A stretch of 64,000 nucleotides of DNA. It comes from Planctomycetota bacterium (GTDB lineage: Bacteria > Planctomycetota > OFTM77). Shown piece by piece: positions 53,314 to 61,928 of this stretch. The notes under the pieces were generated by a model. The model was given only the letters and a program-made list of their open reading frames with translations. It was not told where the DNA came from and searched no databases. The first letter of the stretch is position 1, and each line of letters starts with the position of its first letter. A program made the position numbers and the translations under genes. The DNA is taken from NCBI GenBank assembly GCA_029260795.1, contig JAJDCO010000094.1, forward strand, positions 97,193 through 161,192, in the 5' to 3' direction.

Positions 53314-56300
53314 TCAAGCGGGCCAATCGCAGAGGCTCTCGACGTAGGCGGCGGAGCCATCGCGCAGCCAACCATCGAGCTGGGCAGGATCCTTGAGCTG
53401 CTGGCCGCGCACTCGGGGCACGACCGCAAACGTACAGTCGACGTCGGTCAAGCCTGTCATGTCGCCCCACAGCCGCTCCCACTGCGTGATCGGGAATACG
53501 TCCTCCTGGCCATGGCCCCAGCGCTTCTTGACCTCCTTGATCGTCAGGTAGGTCGGCAGCTTGGCGGCCAGATCACGCACCGCCTGGGTGACCAAGACCT
53601 GGTCGTGGAGGTTGTCGCGTGTCAACCCGAACACGCGGAGCATGCGATCGATGTCGATCCAGCACGTCGCCGAGTTGTAGTAGGTCAGCGCGAACTCGTC
53701 CTCCTCGCGCGGGAGGGCGAGGCCTTCAATGAGGCGCGGACGTCCGTTGACGCGTGCTAGTCCGCCGCCTCGATCGTCGATCCAGCGTGTGATCACCTCG
53801 AACGAGAGACAGCTTCCCCTCTCCAGATGCAGTCCGAGGACCGTCGGATCGAGATCGGCGCCCAGGGTGTCGATGTTGTGCAGCATCAGAGTGCGGAGCT
53901 GCGGCCAATCCTCGAGCAAGCTCTTGAGCACGCCGTTGCGAAGCAGGTTGGGGATCTCGAACCAATGGCCGACCGGGTGCAGGCACTGCCGCGGCACGTT
54001 GTTCGTGTAGTCGCTCGCCTCGCCGCTCGCCTTCGCCCAGCTGATCAACGCCTCGTTCAAGCTCTCGCGCACTTTCTGCGCCTGCTCGTCGAGGACCTGT
54101 TGCGGCATCTCCTCCCAGGCGAAGCGCAGATCGCGTTCGGTCGGCACCATGCGCATGCCCACGGCGCGACCCGGTGACACCAGCACTTCGCCGGGATAGC
54201 CGTAGTTGGCATGATCCTGAAGCGCGGCCCGAATGGCACCTTCGGTGAGGTAGCTGCTCGTGACGACATGGGGCGGAAACGCGTGAGCGGCCTTGCCCGC
54301 CCGTCGGCTCTTGGCCAGATGCACCTCGAGGAAAGTGCGATGGTCGCCCCCGAGCCGCGCGAACGGATGCACGGCCTTGACGACTCCGGCACCCTGCGTC
54401 CAGCGAGAGCCCGCGCCGGCGGCGAGGGTGACGACGGCGACCTCGCCGGCCTCGAGGGCCTTCCGGCCGCGCCTCTTCCAGGCCGGGTCGGTGTTCTGCC
54501 GAACGTCGATCACGTCCTTCGAGGAGACGTCTCGAATCTCGGTGCTGGCCGGCAGCCGGTTCTGCGCCAGCCCGATGCGACCGCTCCTCAGATCGTCCTG
54601 GATCTGGCGATGCAGTACCCGATCGAAGCCATGGTCGCGCAGCAGCGACTCGAGATCTTCGCCGGCGACGGTGCCCTCTTCGCCCCGCGGAAACAGCCCC
54701 TCGAAGACCTGGGCGACCAGGTCGGACATCTCGGGGCGCTCCCGGCAGGCCGCCGCAAACACGTCGAGCTCCGCGCGTCGATCCGCAGGGAGCCGACGCG
54801 GATCGAGCCGCAGGACGTGAGGCATCCTCAGCCGATAGTAAGCCGGTGGGAGGAGCGCCCCGCCCTCGAGGAGCTCGGCGCGCGTGCCGTGCTCGTTGAT
54901 CTCGAAGTCGTAGACGACCGGATCCATGGCGAAGGCCAACGCCTGGTCTTCGCGACGCTTGGTCGCGAGCATGATCGTGTGCAGGCGCTCCCGAGCGTGC
55001 TCGCGCACGGAAGGGTCGAAGATGAAGCCCATTCCGCCTCCCGACATGCCTCCCAGCATCCAGAAGCCCCAGAATCGGCCGCCGAACTCGGTCCGCATGC
55101 GCTCGATCAACGAGTCGGTGAAGCGATTGGTGGCAGCGGGAATGATGGTTTGAAGCGGTCCCTCGAAGTTCCGGGTGGTCGCGTCACCGACGGCGCGGAT
55201 GTCGCCTTTCTCGAGCGCGGCCAGGATCTGGTCGAAGATCCCTCGCAGATCACCTCGAGCCTGCCACTCGGCCGCGGAACGCAGCAGATACTTCTCGGTG
55301 ACCATCTCGAGGATCGGACCGACGTTCTGAGCCATGCCACCATGCACCAGCACCAGGCTCTCTTGGAGTCGCCGTCGCGTCTCGGGCGACACGCACTCCG
55401 GTCCCAGAATCGTGTGCTGCGGAAGCAAGCGCCCGCGGCTGATACCGTGCTCCGGGTCGGCATCCGAAGCGGCCACTCCCTGGATGAGCTTGATCCCCGG
55501 CCACACGCCACCCGAGTCCTGCCATCCGCCACCCGAGCCTCCCAACCACTCGCCGAGGATCGCTCGTGCCGCGACCGTGCGCCGCTCGCCTTCGCTCAAG
55601 ACGCCCGTCAGCGAGCTCGTCTGTCCGGTCGCGCGCATGCAGGCCGCGATCAACGACGCGAGGAGGTTGGTCGACACGGCCAGGCGAGAGCCCTTGGGGA
55701 TGCCTCGGACGGAGCTGACGAGCTCGAGCCCTAGCCCCGGACCGACGACCCGCGCCAGCAGATCGACCAGGCTCTGCCCGGATCCTTCGAGTCCCGGCGG
55801 CACGAGGCCGGCCGAGATGACGGCCGCCTTGAGCAGCCCGAGGTAGTCCTTGGCAAAGTCGAAGATCTCACTGAGCTCGGTCACGTCGGCGGTGGCCTCG
55901 AGGTCGACACTGACCAAGCGCAGGAGCGGCTCGTCGATGACGCGCAAGGCGGCCTCGATCGGCGGCGCCGGCTTGGCATCCCGTCCGTGCACCCCGAGAT
56001 CGATCGACACGTTCAGGACACGCGCCCCTTCGGGAAAGTCCATGCCGAGGAAGAAGATGTCGCTCCAGCCGCTGTGCGACAGGTCCATGCGAACAGGAGT
56101 TCGCTCGACGAGCACCGGATAAACACCCGCGCTGGTCTTCGTCTTCAGGATGTCGGGCACTCGCAGAGACTGATCGACGGGATGTCCTAGCCGAAACATC
56201 CATCGATTGCCTTGCACCGATCGAACGCTGCGGCGCACCTGATCGGCGAGCGTTTGAAATGCCAGCTGATGGTAGGCGGTCGCCAAAGCGCTCCCGACGG

Positions 56301-56628
56301 TCTCGCTCGGTCCATGCTGACGCTGCTCGGTGAGAAACCGATCGATCGCCTCGTCGAATCGCCTTTGGAGGAGCTGCTCATAGCCTTCGAACGAGAGTCG
56401 CCCTTGAGGCGCGATACCGCTCCGACCGGGCAAGTGGAATCGATGGATCGCGTAGAGGAAGAAGAGCGCGCGCACGCGCTCGTAGAGATTGGTCGCATCA
56501 CGTCGAAAGGCGTCCAGGCGCTCGCACTCGGCCAAGAGTGCCTGGGTGCTCTTGCCGCGGCACCACTCCTCGAGGCTTCGATCCCGCTCCTCGGCTCTGT
56601 CCGCCTGGATGATGTCGATCAAGCTCAT
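53314..56628 (-). CDS. FKP-like GHMP sugar kinase - UDP-sugar pyrophosphorylase fusion
   Basis: This is a 1104-aa cytoplasmic protein. Residues ~165-560 match the fucokinase (GHMP) half of FKP: VERTPVRMDLSHSGWSD, PKGSRLAVSTNLLASLIAAC (FKP-type loop GSGLGTSSILA), WLGGSGGGWQDSGGVWPGIK and MLGGMSGGGMGFIFDP. Residues ~725-1080 match the UDPGP pyrophosphorylase family: VVTLAAGAGSRWTQ, FPPHVVTSSYLTEGAIRAAL, HPVGHWFEIPNLLRNGVLKS and MLHNIDTLGADLDPTVLGLH. In Bacteroides FKP the pyrophosphorylase comes first, so the order here is reversed. The kinase phosphate loop is altered, so kinase activity is uncertain. A role in making a nucleotide sugar from a free sugar is inferred. It starts 21 bases after the GalU-like gene. 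Confidence 0.8.
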   Translation of the reverse strand: MSLIDIIQADRAEERDRSLEEWCRGKSTQALLAECERLDAFRRDATNLYERVRALFFLYAIHRFHLPGRSGIAPQGRLSFEGYEQLLQRRFDEAIDRFLTEQRQHGPSETVGSALATAYHQLAFQTLADQVRRSVRSVQGNRWMFRLGHPVDQSLRVPDILKTKTSAGVYPVLVERTPVRMDLSHSGWSDIFFLGMDFPEGARVLNVSIDLGVHGRDAKPAPPIEAALRVIDEPLLRLVSVDLEATADVTELSEIFDFAKDYLGLLKAAVISAGLVPPGLEGSGQSLVDLLARVVGPGLGLELVSSVRGIPKGSRLAVSTNLLASLIAACMRATGQTSSLTGVLSEGERRTVAARAILGEWLGGSGGGWQDSGGVWPGIKLIQGVAASDADPEHGISRGRLLPQHTILGPECVSPETRRRLQESLVLVHGGMAQNVGPILEMVTEKYLLRSAAEWQARGDLRGIFDQILAALEKGDIRAVGDATTRNFEGPLQTIIPAATNRFTDSLIERMRTEFGGRFWGFWMLGGMSGGGMGFIFDPSVREHARERLHTIMLATKRREDQALAFAMDPVVYDFEINEHGTRAELLEGGALLPPAYYRLRMPHVLRLDPRRLPADRRAELDVFAAACRERPEMSDLVAQVFEGLFPRGEEGTVAGEDLESLLRDHGFDRVLHRQIQDDLRSGRIGLAQNRLPASTEIRDVSSKDVIDVRQNTDPAWKRRGRKALEAGEVAVVTLAAGAGSRWTQGAGVVKAVHPFARLGGDHRTFLEVHLAKSRRAGKAAHAFPPHVVTSSYLTEGAIRAALQDHANYGYPGEVLVSPGRAVGMRMVPTERDLRFAWEEMPQQVLDEQAQKVRESLNEALISWAKASGEASDYTNNVPRQCLHPVGHWFEIPNLLRNGVLKSLLEDWPQLRTLMLHNIDTLGADLDPTVLGLHLERGSCLSFEVITRWIDDRGGGLARVNGRPRLIEGLALPREEDEFALTYYNSATCWIDIDRMLRVFGLTRDNLHDQVLVTQAVRDLAAKLPTYLTIKEVKKRWGHGQEDVFPITQWERLWGDMTGLTDVDCTFAVVPRVRGQQLKDPAQLDGWLRDGSAAYVESLCDWPA

Positions 56629-56649
56629 GGATCTACCCGGCGCCCCCGC

Positions 56650-57489
56650 TCAACGACAACGCTGCGCGAGCATCTCGACCAGCTCCGCCAGCACCTCGTC
56701 CCGGTGACCACTCTCGAGTGCCAGTGCCAGCTGGGCAAAGAGCAATCCGTAGCGCGCACCGACGTCGAAGCGCGAGCCCGCGATCTCGAGTGCCAAGTAG
56801 CGCTCACGCTGGGCGAGAGCGTCGAGCGCCGGTGTGAGCGGGACCGGCCCTTCGCTCTCTTCGAGGCGTTGCTCGAGCAAATCGAAGATTCCAGTGGGCA
56901 GCACGTGGAGGCCGAACAGGCACAGGTACGTCCCGGCTCGGAGCCCCGGCACGAGAAGCTCCTGCTCGGCGACCGTCGGTGTCGGCTTCTCGGCGATGCG
57001 CTCGATGAGGTACCGATCCGACGCCGGTGGGACGAGACGGCCGCCGACGGTGCCATAGCGATGGAGGTCGCGCTCGGGCGTCGGCTGGACGGCCGAGACG
57101 GCGCACCCTTCCGCCTCGGCGATGGCGACGATCTGAGCTCCGCAGGATCTCGTCTCGGCGCTGAGAGGAAGGTGATCCCCGACCAAGTGGAGGAACGGCG
57201 CGTCTCCGACGAACTCGCGTGCACACCACAGGGCGTGCCCATATCCCCGTGGTTGATCCTGAACCACGAACCGGACGGCGCTGGGTGCCGCTTCGGTGAC
57301 CGCGGCGAATCGATCCGCATCGCCGGCGGCGACGACGACGGCCACCTCCTCGACACCCGCTCCGAGTGCTTCGCCCACGAGCATGCCGAGCACCGACCGC
57401 TCGCGACCGTCACGATCGATCAGGGTTTGAAGCGGCAGTGATCTTTGGTGAACACCGGCCGCCGTGATGACGGCTTTCGAGACCTTCAC
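56650..57489 (-). CDS. GalU-like nucleotidyltransferase, degenerate signature
   Basis: This is a 279-aa protein from GTG 57489 (AGGAGGAG just upstream). The fold is that of UTP-glucose-1-phosphate uridylyltransferase: FVVQDQPRGYGHALWCAREF, PFLHLVGDHLPLS, ISAVQPT-like VSAVQPTPERDLHRYGTVGG and RYLALEIAGSRFDVGARYGL. The N-terminal nucleotide-binding signature, normally GLGTRFLPATK, reads AAGVHQRSLPLQTLIDRDG, without the glycines and the arginine/lysine expected. Either specificity has changed or it is a partner or regulator of the adjacent UDPGP-domain protein. It lies in a run with the phosphatase, nadK and dxs. Confidence 0.75.
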   Translation of the reverse strand: MKVSKAVITAAGVHQRSLPLQTLIDRDGRERSVLGMLVGEALGAGVEEVAVVVAAGDADRFAAVTEAAPSAVRFVVQDQPRGYGHALWCAREFVGDAPFLHLVGDHLPLSAETRSCGAQIVAIAEAEGCAVSAVQPTPERDLHRYGTVGGRLVPPASDRYLIERIAEKPTPTVAEQELLVPGLRAGTYLCLFGLHVLPTGIFDLLEQRLEESEGPVPLTPALDALAQRERYLALEIAGSRFDVGARYGLLFAQLALALESGHRDEVLAELVEMLAQRCR

Positions 57490-57534
57490 GGCTCCTCCTC
57501 GGATGCTGACGACCCGTGTGGCCGCCGGCGACGA

Positions 57535-57990
57535 TCATTCCTCGAGACTCTCCAGTAGGCCGGGCAAGGCGGTGAGGATCACCTCGGCCGAGCGGCGATG
57601 CGCCTTGGCAGCCCGTCCGTAGGGATCCGGTACCTCACCTCCCCCCGGATCGGCGAAGTGGCCCAGCAGTCGAATACGCCCCGCGGCACTCGGAACCAGC
57701 TCCAGCGCCGCGCGACAGTGAGCCAGCTCCATCCCGAGGATCCAGTCGGACGCCTCGATCAGCTCGGCCGTCAGCCGTCGGGCTCGATGCGGCGTCAGGT
57801 CGACTCCCAGCTCCTTGCCGACCTCGATCGTCTCCGGCGGCGAGAGATTGCCTTCGAGACCGATCGTACCGGCCGAGCTGATCTGGTACTCGTCGCCGTG
57901 CCCTTGCCGCTCGACGAGATCACGGAACAGAAACTCGGCCAGAACGCTTCGACACAGGTTGCCAGTACAGACGAACAGGACCCGGGTCAT
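57535..57990 (-). CDS. Low-molecular-weight protein tyrosine phosphatase family protein
   Basis: This is a 151-aa enzyme of the LMW-PTP/arsenate-reductase-like family. The catalytic P-loop is VLFVCTGNLCRSVLAEF (C-X5-R) and the general acid loop is VPDPYGRA. Length and motifs fit protein phosphatases involved in capsule or arginine dephosphorylation. Because the fold is shared with some arsenate reductases, that role cannot be excluded, but the extra redox cysteines of ArsC are absent. ATG 57990 overlaps the nadK stop (ATGA). Confidence 0.88.
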   Translation of the reverse strand: MTRVLFVCTGNLCRSVLAEFLFRDLVERQGHGDEYQISSAGTIGLEGNLSPPETIEVGKELGVDLTPHRARRLTAELIEASDWILGMELAHCRAALELVPSAAGRIRLLGHFADPGGGEVPDPYGRAAKAHRRSAEVILTALPGLLESLEE

Positions 57991-58844
57991 TCTTCGGCCT
58001 CGTCATAGTTGGGTCGTCCGGCCCAGTTGAGCTTGGCCGTCAGGACCTCGAAGAAGTTGCGGCGCTCGAGCTGAACGAGCTGGAATCGAGCGTCGGATCT
58101 CTGGACGACGACGCGATCATCGACCTCGAGAGACTCGAAGATTTGGCCGTCGAGGGAGAGCGTGGCCTGAGAGAACGGTCGCTCGAAGCGGCATTGCAGC
58201 TGGCTCTCGGCTGGGACGACGATGGGGCGATGCGAGAGGGCATGAGGACAGATGGGAACGACGGCCATCGCCTCGAGGTCCGGCAGGAGAATCGGTCCCC
58301 CCGCTCCGAGGCAGTAGGCGGTCGAGCCGACCGGAGTCGCGATGATGAGCCCGTCGCCGGAGAAGGTGGCGTGGTCGAAGTCACCGATCTGGAGCGAGAC
58401 ATGGACAATCGGGGAGGTCGTGTAGCGCTCGATCACGAGGTCGTTGAGGGCCAGCGACTTCAGCAAGCATGTGTCGCCTCGCTCGAGGCGTACCTCGATC
58501 ATCATACGCTCCCGAACGGTCGTCTGACCTTCGAGCACGGCATCGATCGCGCGTCGCCAGCCATCGCGAGGCAGCTCGGCCAAGAATCCCAAGCGACCCA
58601 TGTTCACGCCCAGGGTCGGGATCTGATTGCGCCCCATGCGCCGCGCGGCCGAGAGGATCGATCCGTCGCCTCCGAAGAGCAGGAGGAAGTCGGCACTCAC
58701 TTGGGAGAGATCGACCTCCCCACGGAGATCGACACCCGCCACGTGACAGCGCTGCTCGAGTGTCGGGAGGAGCTGACCGATCGCTTCACGCACCGGCCCT
58801 TTCCGCTCATCTCCGACGATGAAGAAGGTGGGCGTCGACCCCAT
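57987..58844 (-). CDS. nadK: NAD kinase
   Basis: This is a 285-aa enzyme that phosphorylates NAD to NADP. The signatures FLLLFGGDGSILSAARRM, NDLVIERY and ATPVGSTAYCLGAGGPI are intact (GGDGS replaces the more common GGDGT). The ATG at 58844 lies 18 bases after the dxs stop. The supply of NADPH is relevant to isoprenoid synthesis, and dxs and ispA are immediately upstream in the same run. Confidence 0.95.
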   Translation of the reverse strand: MGSTPTFFIVGDERKGPVREAIGQLLPTLEQRCHVAGVDLRGEVDLSQVSADFLLLFGGDGSILSAARRMGRNQIPTLGVNMGRLGFLAELPRDGWRRAIDAVLEGQTTVRERMMIEVRLERGDTCLLKSLALNDLVIERYTTSPIVHVSLQIGDFDHATFSGDGLIIATPVGSTAYCLGAGGPILLPDLEAMAVVPICPHALSHRPIVVPAESQLQCRFERPFSQATLSLDGQIFESLEVDDRVVVQRSDARFQLVQLERRNFFEVLTAKLNWAGRPNYDEAEE

Positions 58845-58862
58845 GCGCTCAGATCCGCGTCC

Positions 58863-60896
58863 TCAGCATTCCGCTTCCAGAGAGGTCTCGCCAACCGAGC
58901 TCTCCCATGAGGCGAATCCGATCCCCTCCTCCTCGACGACCTCGCCTCGCAGGCTTCGAGCGATGCGATCGGCGAGGCTCTCGGGATCGAGCCCGACCAG
59001 ACGCATCAGATCGTCCGGATCCCCATGCTCCACGAGCTGATCGGGGACGACGAAGTTGCCGATCTTACCGGCCAGCCCACGCCCGTCTCGCGCCGCCAGC
59101 TCGAGGCAGGCCGCTCCGAAGCCGCCCGCTTGCACATGGTCCTCGACCGTGAACACCCGCGGCACTCGCGCGAGGACCTCGAGGATCAGCTCCTCGTCGA
59201 GCGGCTTGGCGAAGCGCGCATTGACGAGCCCGACCGAGAGGCCCTCGGCGGCGAGCCGCTCGCAGGCCTCGAGACTCGGAGCCACCATGTGCCCGTAGGC
59301 GACGATGACGGCATCGCTTCCTTCGCGCAGCAATTCCCCGCGTCCCAGCGTGATCGGCCGCTCGGGCAAGTCGGGGAACTCCGGGCAAGCCCCCCGCGGA
59401 TAGCGGATCGCGATCGGCCCCTCTCGGAAGTCGACGGCGAAGCGCAGCATGGCGCGGAGCTCGGCAGCGTCTTTGGGGGACATGAGCACGATGTTCGGGA
59501 ACGTCCGCAAGTAGGCGATGTCGAACACGCCGTGGTGCGTGGCGCCGTCGTTGCCGACCAATCCGGCCCGATCGATCGCGAGAACAACCGGGTTGTTCTG
59601 TACGACGATCTCTTGCCAAACCTCGTCATAGCCGCGTTGGAGGAAGGTCGAGTAGATCGCGGCCACGGGTCGCAGCCCGGCCTCGCAGAGCCCGGTCGCG
59701 AAGGCAACCGCATGTTGCTCGGTGATGCCGGTGTCGAAGTATCGATCGGGAAAGCGCTGGCCGAACTCCGTGAGACCGGTGCCATCGGGCATGGCAGCCG
59801 TCAGCGCGACGATTCGGTCGTTCTCCTCGGCGAGAGCGGCGAGCTCGCTGCCGAAGACTCCCGTGAAGGACGGCCGCTGGGGCCTTGAGGAGTCCGCGAC
59901 CGGCTCGGTCAAACACGCGGTCGGTGCCGAGGTTCCCGGGCTCACCCCATGGAAGCGAGTCGGGTTCTGGGACGTGAAGTCGCAGCCGTGTCCCTTCTTG
60001 GTCAGAACGTGCAGGAGGCGTACGCCCGGCTTGGCCTTCAGGACCTCGAGCGTTTCCGTGAGCAAGCCGACGTCGTGACCGTCGATCGGTCCAAAGTACT
60101 TGAAGCCGAGTGCCTCGAAGAAGTGGCCCGGCACCAGCGTCGTCTTGAGCGTGTCCAGCAGCTCCTCGATGCTGCGGTCCATGCGCTCACCGACGACCGG
60201 AATCGCCTTGAGGATCTTGTGGACGTCTTTCTTCAGCTCGGCATAGAGCGGTGCGACGCGCAGCTTGGTGAGGTACTTCGAGAGCGAGCCGATCGGGCGC
60301 GAGATCGACATCTCGTTGTCGTTGAGAATGATCAGGAGGTCCTTCTCGATCTCGCCACCGTGGTTGAGCCCCTCGAAGGCCACCCCACAGGCGATCGAAG
60401 CGTCGCCGACGACGGCCACCACGTTGCGATCCCGGCCCACCAGAGCATCCCCGGCCGCGATTCCGAGCGCGGACGAGATCGCGGTGCCGGCATGTCCGGT
60501 CAAGAAAGTGTCGTACTTCGACTCGTACTTGTTCGAGAAGCCACTCAGGCCTCGGAACTGACGAAGCGTCGGCAGACGATCGCGGCGGCCGGTCAGGATC
60601 TTGTGGACGTAGCATTGGTGGCCAACGTCCCACACCAAGCAATCGTCGGGGAAGTCGAAGACCCAATGCAGCGCCATCGTCAGCTCGACGACGCCCAAGT
60701 TCGAGGACAGGTGTCCGCCAGTCTTCAGAACGACCTCGATCAGGTAGTCACGGATCTCACGTCCCAGCTCGGGAAGCTGCTCGACCGGAAGACGCTTGAG
60801 ATCGGCGGGACCGTCGATCGTGGCGAGCAAGGGCCCGATCGCCGAGCGCGGGTCCGAAGAAGCGGGACCTGGCGACGATCCGGAAGACTGGCTCAT
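58863..60896 (-). CDS. dxs: 1-deoxy-D-xylulose-5-phosphate synthase
   Basis: This is a 677-aa thiamine-diphosphate enzyme, the first step of the MEP isoprenoid route and a source for thiamine and pyridoxal. Motifs include GGHLSSNLGVVELTMALHWV, the ThDP site VVGDASIACGVAFEGLNHGG with ILNDNEMSIS, RFHGVSPG and the C-terminal VVAYGHMV. Start is at ATG 60896 (GGGGAG nine bases upstream). The frame open to 61019 is not needed. The gene follows ispA by 44 bases. It is notable because a nearly complete mevalonate operon lies 15 kb away. Confidence 0.97.
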   Translation of the reverse strand: MSQSSGSSPGPASSDPRSAIGPLLATIDGPADLKRLPVEQLPELGREIRDYLIEVVLKTGGHLSSNLGVVELTMALHWVFDFPDDCLVWDVGHQCYVHKILTGRRDRLPTLRQFRGLSGFSNKYESKYDTFLTGHAGTAISSALGIAAGDALVGRDRNVVAVVGDASIACGVAFEGLNHGGEIEKDLLIILNDNEMSISRPIGSLSKYLTKLRVAPLYAELKKDVHKILKAIPVVGERMDRSIEELLDTLKTTLVPGHFFEALGFKYFGPIDGHDVGLLTETLEVLKAKPGVRLLHVLTKKGHGCDFTSQNPTRFHGVSPGTSAPTACLTEPVADSSRPQRPSFTGVFGSELAALAEENDRIVALTAAMPDGTGLTEFGQRFPDRYFDTGITEQHAVAFATGLCEAGLRPVAAIYSTFLQRGYDEVWQEIVVQNNPVVLAIDRAGLVGNDGATHHGVFDIAYLRTFPNIVLMSPKDAAELRAMLRFAVDFREGPIAIRYPRGACPEFPDLPERPITLGRGELLREGSDAVIVAYGHMVAPSLEACERLAAEGLSVGLVNARFAKPLDEELILEVLARVPRVFTVEDHVQAGGFGAACLELAARDGRGLAGKIGNFVVPDQLVEHGDPDDLMRLVGLDPESLADRIARSLRGEVVEEEGIGFASWESSVGETSLEAEC

Positions 60897-60940
60897 GGTG
60901 TGTGGCTCCCCACCTGGGATGATTCCGCCGCCCCGGGATG

Positions 60941-61846
60941 TCAGCTCTGGCGTTGCGTGACGACGTGCGCGAGCGCGCTCAGCTCGCGCGCACCCGCCAA
61001 GTCTCGAACGGCATCGCAAGCTGCCGCCCGATGGCGCTCAGCCAGCTCTCGCGCGCGAGCCAGGCCATGGACCGCGGGTGCGGAGACCTTCTGCTGGCGA
61101 GCGTCTTTGCCGATCGTCTTGCCGAGGTGCTCGAAGCTACTTTCCACGTCCAGAATATCGTCGACGGCTTGGAAAGCCAGCCCGAGACGTTCGCCGTATT
61201 CGCCCAAGGCCGCGACCTCGTCCTCGGAGCCCCCTCCCGCGATCGCTCCCATCCGTGCCGCCGCTCGAATCAGCGCCGCCGTCTTCGCGCGATGAATCTG
61301 CTCCAGCAGGGACGCATCCCCGGCCTGCCCCTCCGCGCTCAAGTCGAGAACCTGCCCCCCGATCATCCCCGACGTCCCCGAACCGGTGACGAGCTCGGCC
61401 ACCAAGCGAACGGCGCGGCCGACGTCGGGAAAGCGCTCGACGAGAAGACCGAAGGCGTGCGTGAGCAGCGCATCGCCTGCCAGCACAGCCATCGCCTCGC
61501 TCTGCACCTTGTGCAGCGTCGGTCGACCTCGGCGGAAGTCGTCGTCGTCCATGCACGGCAGGTCGTCGTGGATGAGCGAGTACGTGTGCACCATCTCGAC
61601 GGCCGCGGCGACCGGGAGCGTCGCTTCGAGCTCCCCGCCGACGGCTTCGCTCGCCATCAAGGTCAGCACGGGCCGAAATCGCTTGCCGCCTCCCAAGAGC
61701 GTGTAACGCATCCCTTCGCGCAACGCCTCGGGGGTGCGCTCGTCACTCGGCACACAGCCTTCGAGATATCGCTCCACGGCAGTCCGCCGCGTGAGAAGAA
61801 GGGCTTCGAGATCCAAGTCTTGCTCCACGGATCCAGGCGGTTTCAT
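60941..61846 (-). CDS. ispA: Polyprenyl (farnesyl/geranylgeranyl) diphosphate synthase
   Basis: This is a 301-aa trans-isoprenyl diphosphate synthase. The first aspartate-rich motif is HDDLPCMDDDDFRRGRPT and the second is FQAVDDILDVE. GGGKRFRPVLTLMASEAVGG and TGxxxxxxxGQ-like GMIGGQVLDLSAEG are in place. The short residue spacing before the first motif (MVHTYSLI) is typical of bacterial FPP synthases. GGPP synthesis is possible. It consumes IPP/DMAPP from either pathway in this window and precedes dxs. Confidence 0.95.
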   Translation of the reverse strand: MKPPGSVEQDLDLEALLLTRRTAVERYLEGCVPSDERTPEALREGMRYTLLGGGKRFRPVLTLMASEAVGGELEATLPVAAAVEMVHTYSLIHDDLPCMDDDDFRRGRPTLHKVQSEAMAVLAGDALLTHAFGLLVERFPDVGRAVRLVAELVTGSGTSGMIGGQVLDLSAEGQAGDASLLEQIHRAKTAALIRAAARMGAIAGGGSEDEVAALGEYGERLGLAFQAVDDILDVESSFEHLGKTIGKDARQQKVSAPAVHGLARARELAERHRAAACDAVRDLAGARELSALAHVVTQRQS

Positions 61847-61928
61847 CCGGGCACTCTACCCGAAGCGCACACCAGAAGCGAAGCTGAGGCTCGCCCCACA
61901 GGCATCGTTCGAGAATGCGGAACGGCCC

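Noticed and set aside
54211..55734. Open plus-strand frame of 507 codons inside the FKP-like gene
   Set aside because: It is antisense to clear kinase and pyrophosphorylase motifs.
57535..57990. Arsenate reductase function for the phosphatase-like protein
   Set aside because: The P-loop and DPY motif fit LMW phosphatases, and the extra redox cysteines of thioredoxin-dependent ArsC are missing. It is also far from ACR3.
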